From an uncultured Pseudomonadota bacterium (GTDB lineage Bacteria; Pseudomonadota; Gammaproteobacteria; Burkholderiales; SG8-39): a stretch of 13,035 nucleotides of DNA. This document shows positions 1 through 7,784 of this stretch, piece after piece (positions within the stretch are counted from its first letter, which is position 1; each line of letters begins with the position of its first letter). The notes under the pieces are model-generated. The model had not been told where the DNA came from. It saw nothing but the letters and a program-made list of their open reading frames with translations, and made no database searches. The stretch lies in contig CAITSH010000426.1 in the NCBI GenBank assembly GCA_903895005.1, positions 1 to 13,035 of the forward strand, given 5' to 3'. Made by a program: the position numbers and the translations under genes.

Positions 1-380
1 ACCGAGAACGCGACTCCGGGGTGGCTTTTGCGAAACTGTCGCATCAAATCGGGGAACAGCGCAAAGGCCAGCGCCTGACTCGCCGCAATCGAAACGGTAC
101 CGCGATGCAAACCCTTCAACTGCTCGATTTCGGTGCGCATGCGCTCGAAATCCGCACGTTGTGTGCGTACGTGTTGCAGAAAATGCTCTCCTGCGGCGGT
201 CAATCGCATACCGCGGGCATGCCGTTCAAACAATTCGGCACCCAATTCTTCCTCGATATCCTGCACCCGGCGGTCCAGCGCGGACGCGGTAATGAACAAT
301 CCCTCCGCCGCCTTGCGGATTGATCCCTTGCGGACAATCTCGTCTATGTAACTGAATACCTTCAGGTACTGCAGAGCCAC
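1..380 (-). CDS. LysR-family transcriptional regulator, N-terminal part (C-terminus outside window)
   Basis: About 126 codons are visible, read leftwards from a GTG at 378-380. The protein begins MALQYLKVFSYIDEIV. A LysR-type winged helix-turn-helix follows: GSIRKAAEGLFITASALDRR at about residues 18-37, then the wing segment with ELGAELFERHARGMRLTAAG. The linker helix and the start of the effector domain (GTVSIAASQALAF) are present, and the rest is cut off by the window edge. The start is supported by a strong Shine-Dalgarno and by the family's usual position of the HTH near residue 20. The gene is divergent from the catabolic operon starting at 537, the classic arrangement for a LysR regulator of its neighbour. 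Control of that operon, probably with its substrate or an intermediate as effector, is inferred. LysR family membership is secure, but the ligand is unknown. Confidence 0.93.
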   Translation of the reverse strand, partial: MALQYLKVFSYIDEIVRKGSIRKAAEGLFITASALDRRVQDIEEELGAELFERHARGMRLTAAGEHFLQHVRTQRADFERMRTEIEQLKGLHRGTVSIAASQALAFALFPDLMRQFRKSHPGVAFS

Positions 381-384
381 CGCG

Positions 385-391
385 CACCTCC
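385..391 (-). promoter_or_regulatory. Ribosome binding site deciding the GTG start of the lysR-type gene
   Basis: On the minus strand this reads GGAGGTG, inside a longer purine-rich stretch (TTTAGGGGGGAGGTG). It lies a few bases before the GTG at 380. No ATG in this frame gives a complete LysR N-terminus, so this strong site is the main reason for choosing GTG. Confidence 0.7.
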
Positions 392-440
392 CCCCCTAAA
401 GAAAAAACGAGCGTTGCAAAAAAGTCTACGCGATGGCGCG

Positions 441-469
441 AATATAGCACCGACACGGATGCACTTCAG
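441..469 (-). promoter_or_regulatory. Candidate sigma-70 promoter of the lysR-type gene
   Basis: Read on the minus strand, CTGAAG (464-469) and TATATT (441-446) are separated by 17 bases. The -10 box matches the consensus at five of six positions. The -35 box is weak, as is common for regulated or autoregulated LysR promoters. It lies about 60 bases upstream of the GTG start. This is a motif match only. Confidence 0.33.
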
Positions 470-536
470 GCGCTGCAATTGCTTATGGACGGGGGAGCAA
501 CCCGCTTTGCAATCAACCGCACCGAAAGGATCCGCC

Positions 537-1583
537 ATGAAACGCGTTCTTGCCTGCCTGATGTCCACCAGCGCGCTGCTGGTCGCTGCGCTCCTGACCA
601 CGTATGCGCCCCAAGCTGCCGCACAAACCAAGATCAAGCTGATCCTCAACTGGAAATACCAGGGACCGCAGGCCTGGTTCTTCATCGCCCAGGACAAGGG
701 TTATTTCAAGGCCGAGGGCCTGGATGTTGAAATCGACCAGGGCGAAGGCTCGGCAGCCTCGATCATCAAAGTCGCGAGCGGCGCCTATAACGTCGGCTTC
801 GGCGACATCAATGCGCTGGTCGACCTCGCGGCCAAAAAGCCGGCCGAAGCACCGATCGCGGTGTACATGATGTACAACCAGCCGCCCTTTACCATCGCCG
901 TCAAGAAAGACAGCCCGATCAAGACGCCGAAAGACCTCGAGGGCAAGACCATTGGGGGCCCTGCCAACGACGGCGCACTGAAGCTCTTCCCGGCTTTCGC
1001 CAAGGCAGCCAAGATAGACGCCTCCAAGGTCAACATCACCAACATGACGCCCAATCTGCGCGAGCAGATGCTCAAGAACGGGCAGGTCGACGCAATATTC
1101 GGTTACATCAATACGGTCTGGTTCTCGGCCAAGGCAGTCGGCCTTGATCCGGAAAAAGACCTTCGTTTCATCAACTACGGCGATCACGGCCTGGACCTGT
1201 ACAGCAATACCATTGTCGTGTCCAAAGCCCTTGCCAAGGACAACCCCAACGCCGTCAAGGGCCTGCTGAAAGCCATCAACCGCGCTATCAACGACACCCT
1301 GGCCAATCCCGAAATGGCCATGGACACCGTGCTCAAGCGCGAACCGCTGGTCAAGCGAGATGTCGAGAAGGAGCGCCTGATTGCCACGCTCAAGGAGGAA
1401 ATGAGCGCACCCGAGATCGTCAAAATCGGCCTCGGCGATGTCACCGACGAGCGCCTGCAAAAGACCATAGACACAGTGTTCGAAGCCAACGCCCTGCCGC
1501 GCAAGCCGACCAAGGACGAGATTTTTTCGCGCGCCTTCCTGCCAGCCCGCGCCGACAGGCCAAGCAAACTCGCCATCAAATAA
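537..1583 (+). CDS. NMT1/THI5-like ABC transporter periplasmic binding protein (SBP1)
   Basis: A 348-residue precursor whose N-terminus (MKRVLACLMSTSALLVAALL, then a cleavage-like AAA/Q near residue 29) is a Sec signal peptide, so the protein should be periplasmic. The mature part has the NMT1/THI5-like pattern of NitT/TauT-type binding proteins: LNWKYQGPQAWFF, DKGYFKAEGLDV, DQGEGSAA and YGDHGLDLYSN. Family members bind small substrates such as pyrimidines, sulfonates, nitrate or aromatic acids and deliver them to a one-ATPase, one-permease importer. The ATG at 537 was chosen because AAGGA lies six bases upstream and the signal peptide starts there. The reading frame is open back to about 414, but that stretch lacks a signal peptide or ribosome site. 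It is the first gene of the operon and a clear paralog of the binding protein at 7785. The ligand cannot be read from the sequence. Confidence 0.92.
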   Translation: MKRVLACLMSTSALLVAALLTTYAPQAAAQTKIKLILNWKYQGPQAWFFIAQDKGYFKAEGLDVEIDQGEGSAASIIKVASGAYNVGFGDINALVDLAAKKPAEAPIAVYMMYNQPPFTIAVKKDSPIKTPKDLEGKTIGGPANDGALKLFPAFAKAAKIDASKVNITNMTPNLREQMLKNGQVDAIFGYINTVWFSAKAVGLDPEKDLRFINYGDHGLDLYSNTIVVSKALAKDNPNAVKGLLKAINRAINDTLANPEMAMDTVLKREPLVKRDVEKERLIATLKEEMSAPEIVKIGLGDVTDERLQKTIDTVFEANALPRKPTKDEIFSRAFLPARADRPSKLAIK

Positions 1584-1602
1584 TCAAGCAACAGGAACCC
1601 TC

Positions 1603-2397
1603 ATGGACCTGCAACTTCGCGGCAAAGTCGCCGTCATCACCGGCCCGGCCAAGGGCATGGGCGCGACGATCAGCCTCGCCTTTGCGCGTGAAGGCGTGCA
1701 TCTCGCCCTCGCCGGTCGCGATACGGCGGCCATCGAGCCTGTGGCCGCCGAGGCGCGCGCCGCCGGCGTCAGGGTGACGATCGTTCCCTGCGACATCACG
1801 GTGGCCGGCGACACCGCCCGCCTCGCCGCTGAAGCGGGCAAACTCGCCGATGGTCGCATCGACATCCTCGTCAACGTTGCGGGTGGTTCGGGCCCGATCG
1901 GAAAAACCGGATGGGAAACAACACCCGAGGAATTCGATCAGATCATCGAACTCAACATGCGCGGCTGCTTCAACACGATGCGCGCGCTCCTGCCGGGCAT
2001 GATTGAACGGCGTTACGGCAAGGTGGTGAATGTCGGCGGCACGTTCGGCATGCGCGGACGCGCCGGACGCCTGGCGTATTCGGCCTCGAAATGGGGCCTG
2101 CGCGGCATCACCAAGAGCTTCGCGCTCGAAGCGGGACCTTACGGCATCAATGTCAATTGCGTCGCGCCCGGTATGGTCGACGGACCGCGCTTTCGCGACA
2201 AGGTCTGCGCCGAGATGGCCGCGCGCCTTGGCATCACCCCCGAACAGGCTGCGGAAAAACACGCCGCCGACTACGCGCTCAAGCGCATTACCACCGATGC
2301 CGATGTCGCCAACGCCTGCCTGTTCATGGCGAGCGACGTTTCGCGCCAAATCACCGGTACAGACCTGCCTGTAGACGGCGGCTGGGCCATGCTCTGA
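1603..2397 (+). CDS. Short-chain dehydrogenase/reductase (SDR), catalytic Ser position altered
   Basis: A 264-residue classical SDR, the normal family length. The Rossmann nucleotide motif is TGPAKGMG (13-20). The NNAG motif appears as NVAG (91-94). The structural Asn is N118 in ELNMRG, the YxxxK pair is Y159/K163 in AYSASK, and PG is at 189-190. Aligned with FabG-type SDRs (NVGS..G...G), the catalytic serine 13 residues before Tyr is glycine here (G146), with Thr147 next to it. Such enzymes use NAD(P)(H) to interconvert hydroxyl and keto groups in the cytoplasm. In this operon it could oxidise or reduce a ring substrate, which is inference. AGGAA lies five bases before the ATG, and the gene follows SBP1 by 19 bases. 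Family assignment is firm. Activity and substrate are uncertain because of the Ser replacement. Confidence 0.92.
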   Translation: MDLQLRGKVAVITGPAKGMGATISLAFAREGVHLALAGRDTAAIEPVAAEARAAGVRVTIVPCDITVAGDTARLAAEAGKLADGRIDILVNVAGGSGPIGKTGWETTPEEFDQIIELNMRGCFNTMRALLPGMIERRYGKVVNVGGTFGMRGRAGRLAYSASKWGLRGITKSFALEAGPYGINVNCVAPGMVDGPRFRDKVCAEMAARLGITPEQAAEKHAADYALKRITTDADVANACLFMASDVSRQITGTDLPVDGGWAML

Positions 2398-2426
2398 CCG
2401 ACAGAGCGAACAAAGGAGCGCAGCGC

Positions 2427-3899
2427 ATGACATCACCCAACACCACCGGGGTCGACCTGGTCATTTACGGCGGGCTTGTTGTATCGCCCGAATCGGTCAT
2501 CGCGGCGAGCGTCGCCATCAAGGATGGGCGCATTGTCGCGGTCGGCGAGGACGCGATTATGCCGGCGGCGAAAGAACGTTTCGATGCCAAAGGCTTGCAC
2601 GTGCTGCCCGGCGCAATCGACAGCCATGTTCATTTTCGCGACCCCGGTTATCCGCACAAGGAGGACTGGGGCAGCGGTTCGGCAGCGGCCGCCTGCGGCG
2701 GTGTGACCACCGTATTTGACATGCCCAACACCGTTCCACCGACGGGCACGCTGGAAGCGCTGGCAATCAAACAGAAAAACGCCGCAATCTCACATGTCGA
2801 TTACGGCATTTACGGCCTGCTCGACGAGAGCAACATCGACGACCTCGAAGCACTCATCGATGCGGGTGTTACCGGCTTCAAATGCTTCATGGGCAATACT
2901 TTCGGCAATCTTCCGGCCCCGTCCGATGGCGCGATCCTTGAGGGTTTCGAGATTCTCGCCAGGCGCGGCGTGCGTTGCACGGTGCACGCCGAGAACCCGT
3001 CCATCATGGCGCGGCGGCAAGCGCGCATGGAAGCAGCCGGACGCATTGATGCCCACGCGCATCTCGCCGCGCGCCCGGAGGTATGCGAAATCGAGGCGAT
3101 TGGCCGCGCCGTGGCGTTTGCCGAATGGACCGGTGCACGCCTGCACATCGCCCATCACAGCGCTGCCGATTCCCTTTACATACTGCGCGATGCCAAGCGC
3201 CGCGGCGTTGATGTCACTGCCGAAACCTGCCCGCAATACCTGCTGCTCAACACTGCGGACATGGGCCGCCTGGGCGGCATCCTGCGCGTCAACCCGCCGG
3301 TACGCGACGCACGCCACAACGCGCCGCTGTGGGACGCGCTGGTCGAGGGTGTGATCGATATGATCGCCACCGACCATGCACCGCACGCGCCTGACGAAAA
3401 GACGCGCCAAAGCATCTGGTCCTGCGACTGCGGCTTTCCCGGCGTCGAGACGCAAATGCCGCTGATGCTCACGGAAATCAACAAGGGCCGCGCCAGCATC
3501 ATGGACTACGTTCGCTGGAGCGCGGTCAATCCGGCCAAGGCCTGGGGCCTGTACGGCAGGAAGGGCGTCATCCAGCCCGGTGCCGAGGCCGACCTCGCGC
3601 TTGTGGACCTCGCGCGCGAAGGCGTGATCGTGAACGACAAACTGCATTCGCGAAGCAAGCTCACGCCGTGGAACGGACGCGCCGTGAGAGGCATGCCGGT
3701 GCACACCCTGGTACGCGGGCGCTTCGTCATGCGCGACCGCGAGCTGGTAGCCGGCACTTCGGGGTGGGGCCGCTCGGTCAAGGCCATCCAGGCGATGCCT
3801 ACACCGGCACCGCGCAATACGGACAAGACAATGGGCGCAATCGTTGATACAAGCGCATCGTCCCAGAACGAATCGAGGGCACCGGGCCATGCCACATGA
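2427..3899 (+). CDS. Dihydroorotase/allantoinase/dihydropyrimidinase-type cyclic amidohydrolase
   Basis: A 490-residue member of the amidohydrolase superfamily that hydrolyses cyclic amides such as dihydroorotate, allantoin or dihydropyrimidines. Metal-site residues are visible in order: H67 and H69 in DSHVHFRDPG, K152 in GFKCFMG (the position of the carboxylated bridging lysine), H187 in VHAEN, H243 in IAHHS, and D316 in ATDHAPH. The complete set predicts an active binuclear enzyme. GFKCFM resembles allantoinase and hydantoinase more than pyrB-associated dihydroorotases, and the location outside a biosynthetic context argues for catabolism. An AAAGGAG precedes the ATG at 2427, 29 bases after the SDR. 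The last roughly 40 residues (from about 451) are a polar, low-complexity tail beyond the usual end of the fold. The gene end overlaps the next start by 11 bases. The exact substrate is not determined. Confidence 0.9.
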   Translation: MTSPNTTGVDLVIYGGLVVSPESVIAASVAIKDGRIVAVGEDAIMPAAKERFDAKGLHVLPGAIDSHVHFRDPGYPHKEDWGSGSAAAACGGVTTVFDMPNTVPPTGTLEALAIKQKNAAISHVDYGIYGLLDESNIDDLEALIDAGVTGFKCFMGNTFGNLPAPSDGAILEGFEILARRGVRCTVHAENPSIMARRQARMEAAGRIDAHAHLAARPEVCEIEAIGRAVAFAEWTGARLHIAHHSAADSLYILRDAKRRGVDVTAETCPQYLLLNTADMGRLGGILRVNPPVRDARHNAPLWDALVEGVIDMIATDHAPHAPDEKTRQSIWSCDCGFPGVETQMPLMLTEINKGRASIMDYVRWSAVNPAKAWGLYGRKGVIQPGAEADLALVDLAREGVIVNDKLHSRSKLTPWNGRAVRGMPVHTLVRGRFVMRDRELVAGTSGWGRSVKAIQAMPTPAPRNTDKTMGAIVDTSASSQNESRAPGHAT

Positions 3900-5034
3900 G
3901 GTGACGGGCATCCTTCAAGACCTGGTCCGGCGGCCCTCGACCTATCCGCCGGGTGACACCTCGGCTCCCTGCGCCTGGCTTTGCACACAGCTTGAGGCGT
4001 GCGGCTACGCAGTGCGCACCCTGTCGCGGACACCGGGCGTGGACAATGTCGTCGCCCAAATGGGTACGGGCGCCCCGGTCCTCGCCTTCAATTGCCACAT
4101 CGACACAGTCGCACCGGGTGAGGGGTGGACGAGCGACCCGTTTACGCTGTCGGAAAAACCGGACGGCATGCTAAGCGGCCTGGGTGCCGTCAATTGCAAA
4201 GGAACGGCAGCGACACAACTCTGGCTGGCGCGGGAAATCGCCCGTCGGGGCGGGCCACTCAAGGGTTCGGTGGTATTTTCCTTTGTCGGCGATGAAGAAC
4301 GGCTCGGGCCCGACGGAACGCAATACCTGGCCGATTGCGGCGCACTGGCGCCGGACATGCTGGTGATGGCTGCGCCCACGGGCAACAAGCTGATTGTCGA
4401 GGAGCGCGGCGTGATGTGGGCCGAACTCAAGACCCTGGGGCGGGCCGCCCACGCTGGCGACCCCGATGCGGGGGACAACGCCATCGCGCGCATGATGCGC
4501 CTGCTTGCCCGTCTCTCGCACGACATGTCAAAACGACTGGACGGTCGCATCGAGTCCAGCCACCGCTCGACGCTCAACATCGGCACCATCGTTGGCGGCA
4601 CCAACACCAACGTCGTGCCCGAACGCTGTACGGCGACGCTGGACCGGCGCCTGCTGCCGCAATCGGAAACGGTGTCAGGCGCGCTTGAAGAATTGAGGGC
4701 CTCGTTAAAAGGCGCGGGCGAAGATAATGCCATGTGGTCGCTGGAACTCATCACCGGTACCAACGGCTTTCGCATGTCGCCGGACCAGGCCTTGGTCGCC
4801 GCTTTCAGCCAGGCGGTGCAAGAGACCACCGGAAACGCCGCCGCTTTTGTCACGCCCATCGGCGCCAGCGACGCGCGATTTCTCGCCGCAGGCGGCGCGC
4901 AGATCGTCATTTTCGGCCCCGGCGATGACCGCCAGGGCCATACCGCGAATGAAGCTATGAATGAAACCCAATTGCTTGAAGCCTGCGCCATCCAGCGCGG
5001 GGTGGTCGAACGCATCCTGGGACTGGCAGCATGA
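3889..5034 (+). CDS. M20-family (ArgE/DapE-like) amidase or deacylase with variant metal ligands
   Basis: A 381-residue protein of normal M20 length. Recognisable elements are FNCHIDTV (H70, D72), GDEERLG (E136 general base, E137 ligand), the lid-domain [16 protein letters not shown] around H188, [12 protein letters not shown] (244-254), and GHTANEAM with H351. Two standard positions differ. The bridging Asp in GRGxxDxKG is Asn102 in [10 protein letters not shown], and the acidic ligand before PT (usually EPT) is Ala162 in MAAPTGN. The family hydrolyses N-acyl, N-carbamoyl or N-formyl bonds. Beside a barbiturase-type enzyme, a role in cleaving a ureido acid such as ureidomalonate, or a formylated pyrimidine as in YlmB, is plausible inference. 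The ATG at 3889 has GAGGG upstream and overlaps the previous gene by 11 bases. An in-frame TTG at 3844 would add 15 residues but lacks a comparable site. Downstream it shares ATGA with the ring-opening enzyme. Confidence 0.86.
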   Translation: MPHEVTGILQDLVRRPSTYPPGDTSAPCAWLCTQLEACGYAVRTLSRTPGVDNVVAQMGTGAPVLAFNCHIDTVAPGEGWTSDPFTLSEKPDGMLSGLGAVNCKGTAATQLWLAREIARRGGPLKGSVVFSFVGDEERLGPDGTQYLADCGALAPDMLVMAAPTGNKLIVEERGVMWAELKTLGRAAHAGDPDAGDNAIARMMRLLARLSHDMSKRLDGRIESSHRSTLNIGTIVGGTNTNVVPERCTATLDRRLLPQSETVSGALEELRASLKGAGEDNAMWSLELITGTNGFRMSPDQALVAAFSQAVQETTGNAAAFVTPIGASDARFLAAGGAQIVIFGPGDDRQGHTANEAMNETQLLEACAIQRGVVERILGLAA

Positions 5035-6140
5035 GCGCCCTCCAGTGTGTCGGGGTGTACAAACTCCCGTGCAGTGGGCCGGGCGACATGAGCGTCGCAA
5101 GACGCATGCTCGACGCCGGTGAGATAAGTGCCGAAGACATTGTCGCCGTCATGGGAAAAACCGAGGGTAACGGTTGCGTCAATGACTTCACGCGCGACTT
5201 TGCCGCGCAATCCTGGTGCGAACTGCTGGCGCCGCGTCTGGGCTTGAGTGCCGAGGCGGTGCACCGCAAGGTGGGGCTTGTGATGTCGGGCGGTACCGAG
5301 GGTGTGTTGTCTCCCCACTTCACCGTGTTTACGCGCACAAGCGCAATGGCTGCGGCGGATGAACCGCGTCTTGCCATCGGCGTTGCGTTCACGCGCGATT
5401 TCCTTCCGGAAGAAATGGGCCGCATCGCACAAGTTACGGAGACGGCAAACGCGGTCAAAGCGGCAATGCATGACGCCCGGATCGAACGACCGGAGGATGT
5501 GCATTTCGTGCAGATCAAATGTCCCCTGCTGACTGCGGCCAAGGTCGGTGATGCCCTGGCGCGGGGCAAGGCCCCGGTCACGCGCGATACCTATGAATCG
5601 ATGGGCTTGTCGCGTGGTGCCTCGGCACTGGGTGCGGCCGCTGCACTGGGTGAAATCGACGCCACCAACCTGAGCGACGCCGCCATTTGCAGCGACTGGT
5701 CGTTGTTTTCGGCAACAGCCTCGACCTCGGCCGGCATCGAACTTGAAAACAATGTGGTGATCGTGATGGGCATGAGCCCGCACGCCGCCAGCCCCTACCG
5801 CATCGCCCACGGCGTGATGCGCGATGCCATTGACGCCGCCAGCGTGCGCGCCTGCCTGGTATCGGGCCTAGGCCTCGATCCGGAGCGACAACCGGCGCTG
5901 GTATCGGATCGGGTGGTGAACATTCTCGCCAAGGCAGAGGCCTCTCCGGACGGAATGGTGCGCGGCGCGCGCCACACCATGCTCAATGATTCGGACATCA
6001 ACTCGACGCGCCATGCACGAGGCGCCGTTGGCGCGGTCATTGCGTCGGTTATCGGACGCACCGACGTGTATGTGTCGGGCGGTGCAGAGCATCAGGGTCC
6101 GCCTGGCGGCGGACCATTTGCAATCATTGCCAGAACCTGA
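5031..6140 (+). CDS. Ring-opening amidohydrolase of the cyanuric acid hydrolase/barbiturase family
   Basis: A 369-residue protein matching the length of AtzD, TrzD and barbiturase. These proteins are built from three similar units, each supplying a Ser-Lys pair. Likely pairs are K43 in MGKTEGNG with S86 in VMSGGTEG, K163 in VQIKCPLL with a serine near 231-233 (TASTSAG), and K301 in ILAKAEAS with S349 in VSGGAEHQG. The terminal [10 protein letters not shown] and the SPH motif at 94-96 are typical. Known members hydrolyse cyanuric acid (to carboxybiuret) or barbituric acid (to ureidomalonate) in the cytoplasm. Which of these applies, or whether there is a new substrate, cannot be read reliably from motifs. 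No biuret or allophanate hydrolase is visible nearby, so a pyrimidine-type substrate is favoured. It is translationally coupled to the M20 gene by an ATGA overlap. The family is small and distinctive, so the assignment is strong. Confidence 0.9.
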   Translation: MSALQCVGVYKLPCSGPGDMSVARRMLDAGEISAEDIVAVMGKTEGNGCVNDFTRDFAAQSWCELLAPRLGLSAEAVHRKVGLVMSGGTEGVLSPHFTVFTRTSAMAAADEPRLAIGVAFTRDFLPEEMGRIAQVTETANAVKAAMHDARIERPEDVHFVQIKCPLLTAAKVGDALARGKAPVTRDTYESMGLSRGASALGAAAALGEIDATNLSDAAICSDWSLFSATASTSAGIELENNVVIVMGMSPHAASPYRIAHGVMRDAIDAASVRACLVSGLGLDPERQPALVSDRVVNILAKAEASPDGMVRGARHTMLNDSDINSTRHARGAVGAVIASVIGRTDVYVSGGAEHQGPPGGGPFAIIART

Positions 6141-6155
6141 CCGGGGAAGCCAGAC

Positions 6156-6959
6156 ATGGAACGCCCTTTGATCGAACTAGACAAAGTTTCGCTGCGCTAC
6201 CCGGGTGGCACGCTGGCCCTCGCAGAAACCGACATGCGCATCAACGACGGCGACTTCATCGCCATCGTGGGTCCCAGCGGCTGCGGCAAATCGACCGTGC
6301 TCAAACTGGTCTCCGGCCTCATTGGTGCCACCACCGGCAATGTCATTGTGGCTGGACGCGAGGTCAAGGGGCCTTCCTCGGGAATCGGCATGGCGTTCCA
6401 GAACCCGACCATGCTGCCCTGGCTGACCATTCGCGACAACGTCATGCTGCCGCTCAAGATCGTCGAACCTTATCGCAGCCAGTACCGTGCGAAACGCAGG
6501 GGCGAGTTCACCGAGCGCGTCGACGCGCTGTTGCAGCAGGTCGGGCTCGCCGGGTTTGGTGACAAGCGCCCGTGGCAACTGTCCGGCGGTATGCTGCAGC
6601 GTGCGTCGCTTTGTCGAGCCCTCATCCACGAGCCGCGCCTGCTGCTGCTCGACGAGCCCTTTGGTGCGCTCGACCAGTTTACCCGCGAAGAACTGTGGTC
6701 CATCATGCAAAAGCTGTGGATGGACAAGAAGCCGACGGTCATGCTGGTCACCCACGACCTGCGCGAAGCGTGCTATCTCGCCAACCGCATTTACATGATG
6801 AGCGCCCGGCCGGGCAAGGTGCTAGATGTGCGCGACGTGCCGTTCGCGCGGCCACGCACGCTTGAGTCGACCTTCAGTCCGGCCTTCGTGGAAATCGTCC
6901 AGCACCTGCGCATGCAGATCGCAGATGCGCGCAGCATCGACCTGCCGGAGGCTGCATGA
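6156..6959 (+). CDS. NitT/TauT-type ABC transporter ATP-binding protein
   Basis: A 267-residue ATPase with all motifs intact: Walker A GPSGCGKST (39-47), Q-loop FQNPTMLPW with Q82, signature LSGGMLQ (142-148), Walker B LLLLDEPFGALD (162-173) and switch His200 in VTHD. Its similarity to SsuB, TauB and ThiZ-type subunits fits the binding proteins in the same operon. It should energise uptake through the permease encoded next, with which it shares an ATGA overlap. A GGGGAAG site precedes the ATG, 15 bases after the ring-opening enzyme. That spacing places the transporter and enzymes in one transcript and suggests the importer supplies their substrate. The C-terminal roughly 30 residues are the usual variable tail. 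Confidence 0.95.
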   Translation: MERPLIELDKVSLRYPGGTLALAETDMRINDGDFIAIVGPSGCGKSTVLKLVSGLIGATTGNVIVAGREVKGPSSGIGMAFQNPTMLPWLTIRDNVMLPLKIVEPYRSQYRAKRRGEFTERVDALLQQVGLAGFGDKRPWQLSGGMLQRASLCRALIHEPRLLLLDEPFGALDQFTREELWSIMQKLWMDKKPTVMLVTHDLREACYLANRIYMMSARPGKVLDVRDVPFARPRTLESTFSPAFVEIVQHLRMQIADARSIDLPEAA

Positions 6960-7744
6960 ATTTCGCGTCGATGTCGCCGGTGACACGCCAGCGCCTGCTC
7001 TCGGTGCTGTCGATTGTCGCCATGTTCGTGTTGTGGGAAATGTTCTGCCGCGGGTTTGCTATCAGCGACCTAGTGTTGCCAAAACCCAGCCAGGTCTTCA
7101 AGACGCTCGTGGAGCGGGCGCCGGCATTGATGCCGCATGCCATCCAGACGCTCTCGACCACGCTTGCCGGATTTGCGCTCGGGGTACTCGCCGGCATCGT
7201 AATCGGCATCGCCATCGGTTCCTCGCGCCTCGCCTACGACGTGGCGTATCCATTGTTGGTGGGCTTTTCCAGTATCCCCAAGGTCGCGGTGGTACCGATA
7301 TTCGTTATCTGGTTCGGTTCGGGAACAGTGCCGGCGATCCTCACGTCGATGGTAATCAGCATATTTCCCGTCGTGGTGAACATCGCCACCGGCCTTGCCA
7401 CCACCGAGCCTGAGCTCGAGGACGTGCTGCGTGCCCTGGGGGCGAAAAAGCTCGACATTCTGTGGAACGTCGGACTGCCGCGCACGATGCCGTATTTATT
7501 CGCGTCGCTGAAAATCGCCATCACGCTCGCGTTTGTCGGCACTGTGCTGTCCGAAACCGTGGCGGCAAACCGCGGCATCGGCAACGTCATGATGATCGCC
7601 AGCGGCAATTTCGACGTTTCGCTGGTATTCGCCGGACTGTTCATCCTGGCTTTCCTGGGCGTCGCGCTGTACGCGGTTTTTTCGGCGATCGAAATGAAAG
7701 TCACCGGTTGGGCGCAGCGCAAGACTGAATTCGCAATGGTTTAA
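6956..7744 (+). CDS. NitT/TauT-type ABC transporter permease
   Basis: A 262-residue integral membrane protein with about six hydrophobic segments, near residues 14-32, 66-88, 100-120, 125-147, 184-203 and 223-244. The conserved EAA-type cytoplasmic loop, which contacts the ATPase, is at about 153-175 (VLRALGAKKLDILWNVGLP). Family relatives include SsuC, TauC and ThiX. It probably forms a homodimer in the inner membrane with the ATPase encoded upstream, because only one permease gene is present. The start overlaps the ATPase stop (ATGA). Forty bases separate it from SBP2. Substrate specificity would lie mainly in the two binding proteins. Confidence 0.95.
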   Translation: MNFASMSPVTRQRLLSVLSIVAMFVLWEMFCRGFAISDLVLPKPSQVFKTLVERAPALMPHAIQTLSTTLAGFALGVLAGIVIGIAIGSSRLAYDVAYPLLVGFSSIPKVAVVPIFVIWFGSGTVPAILTSMVISIFPVVVNIATGLATTEPELEDVLRALGAKKLDILWNVGLPRTMPYLFASLKIAITLAFVGTVLSETVAANRGIGNVMMIASGNFDVSLVFAGLFILAFLGVALYAVFSAIEMKVTGWAQRKTEFAMV

Positions 7745-7784
7745 GCCGTTCCTAAAACCTTTCAACTCACCATCCGGAGTCCAC

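Larger units (their letters stand above)
381..536. promoter_or_regulatory. Divergent control region between lysR-type gene and the operon
   Basis: These 156 bases separate two divergent starts and must hold both promoters and probably the LysR operator. Visible structure includes the hexamer TTGCAA at 414-419 and again at 507-512, and the 8-bp palindrome GCAATTGC at 475-482, which shares the TGCAA core. I saw no convincing sigma-70 -35/-10 pair or sigma-54 -24/-12 element pointing right. A LysR box of the T-N11-A type could not be assigned with confidence. The regulatory role is inferred from position. Confidence 0.45.

Noticed and set aside
481..515. Possible sigma-54 -24/-12 promoter for the operon (TTGC at 507-510)
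   Set aside because: The required GG at the correct distance before GC is absent. No rightward sigma-54 or sigma-70 element could be supported.
414..536. N-terminal extension of SBP1 to a TTG at 414
   Set aside because: The extension has no signal peptide or ribosome site, whereas the ATG at 537 has AAGGA upstream and starts a normal Sec signal.
2091..2426. N-terminal extension of the dihydroorotase-like gene into the SDR gene
   Set aside because: The extension is out-of-frame shadow of the SDR. The ATG at 2427 has AAAGGAG upstream and starts the expected beta-strand (VDLVIYGGLVV).
3844..3888. TTG start for the M20 gene, 15 codons upstream
   Set aside because: There is no good ribosome site, and the added residues are not typical of the family. 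The ATG at 3889 fits better, although the alternative is not excluded.
2790..3911. A 373-codon minus-strand open frame
   Set aside because: It is antisense to the dihydroorotase-like gene, whose metal-site motifs are all intact. The translation is rich in Arg, His and Ala and shows no domain.
4005..5810. A 601-codon open frame on the minus strand
   Set aside because: It is antisense to the M20 and ring-opening genes, both of which carry clear family motifs. Long antisense open frames are expected in GC-rich DNA, and the translation shows no recognisable domain.
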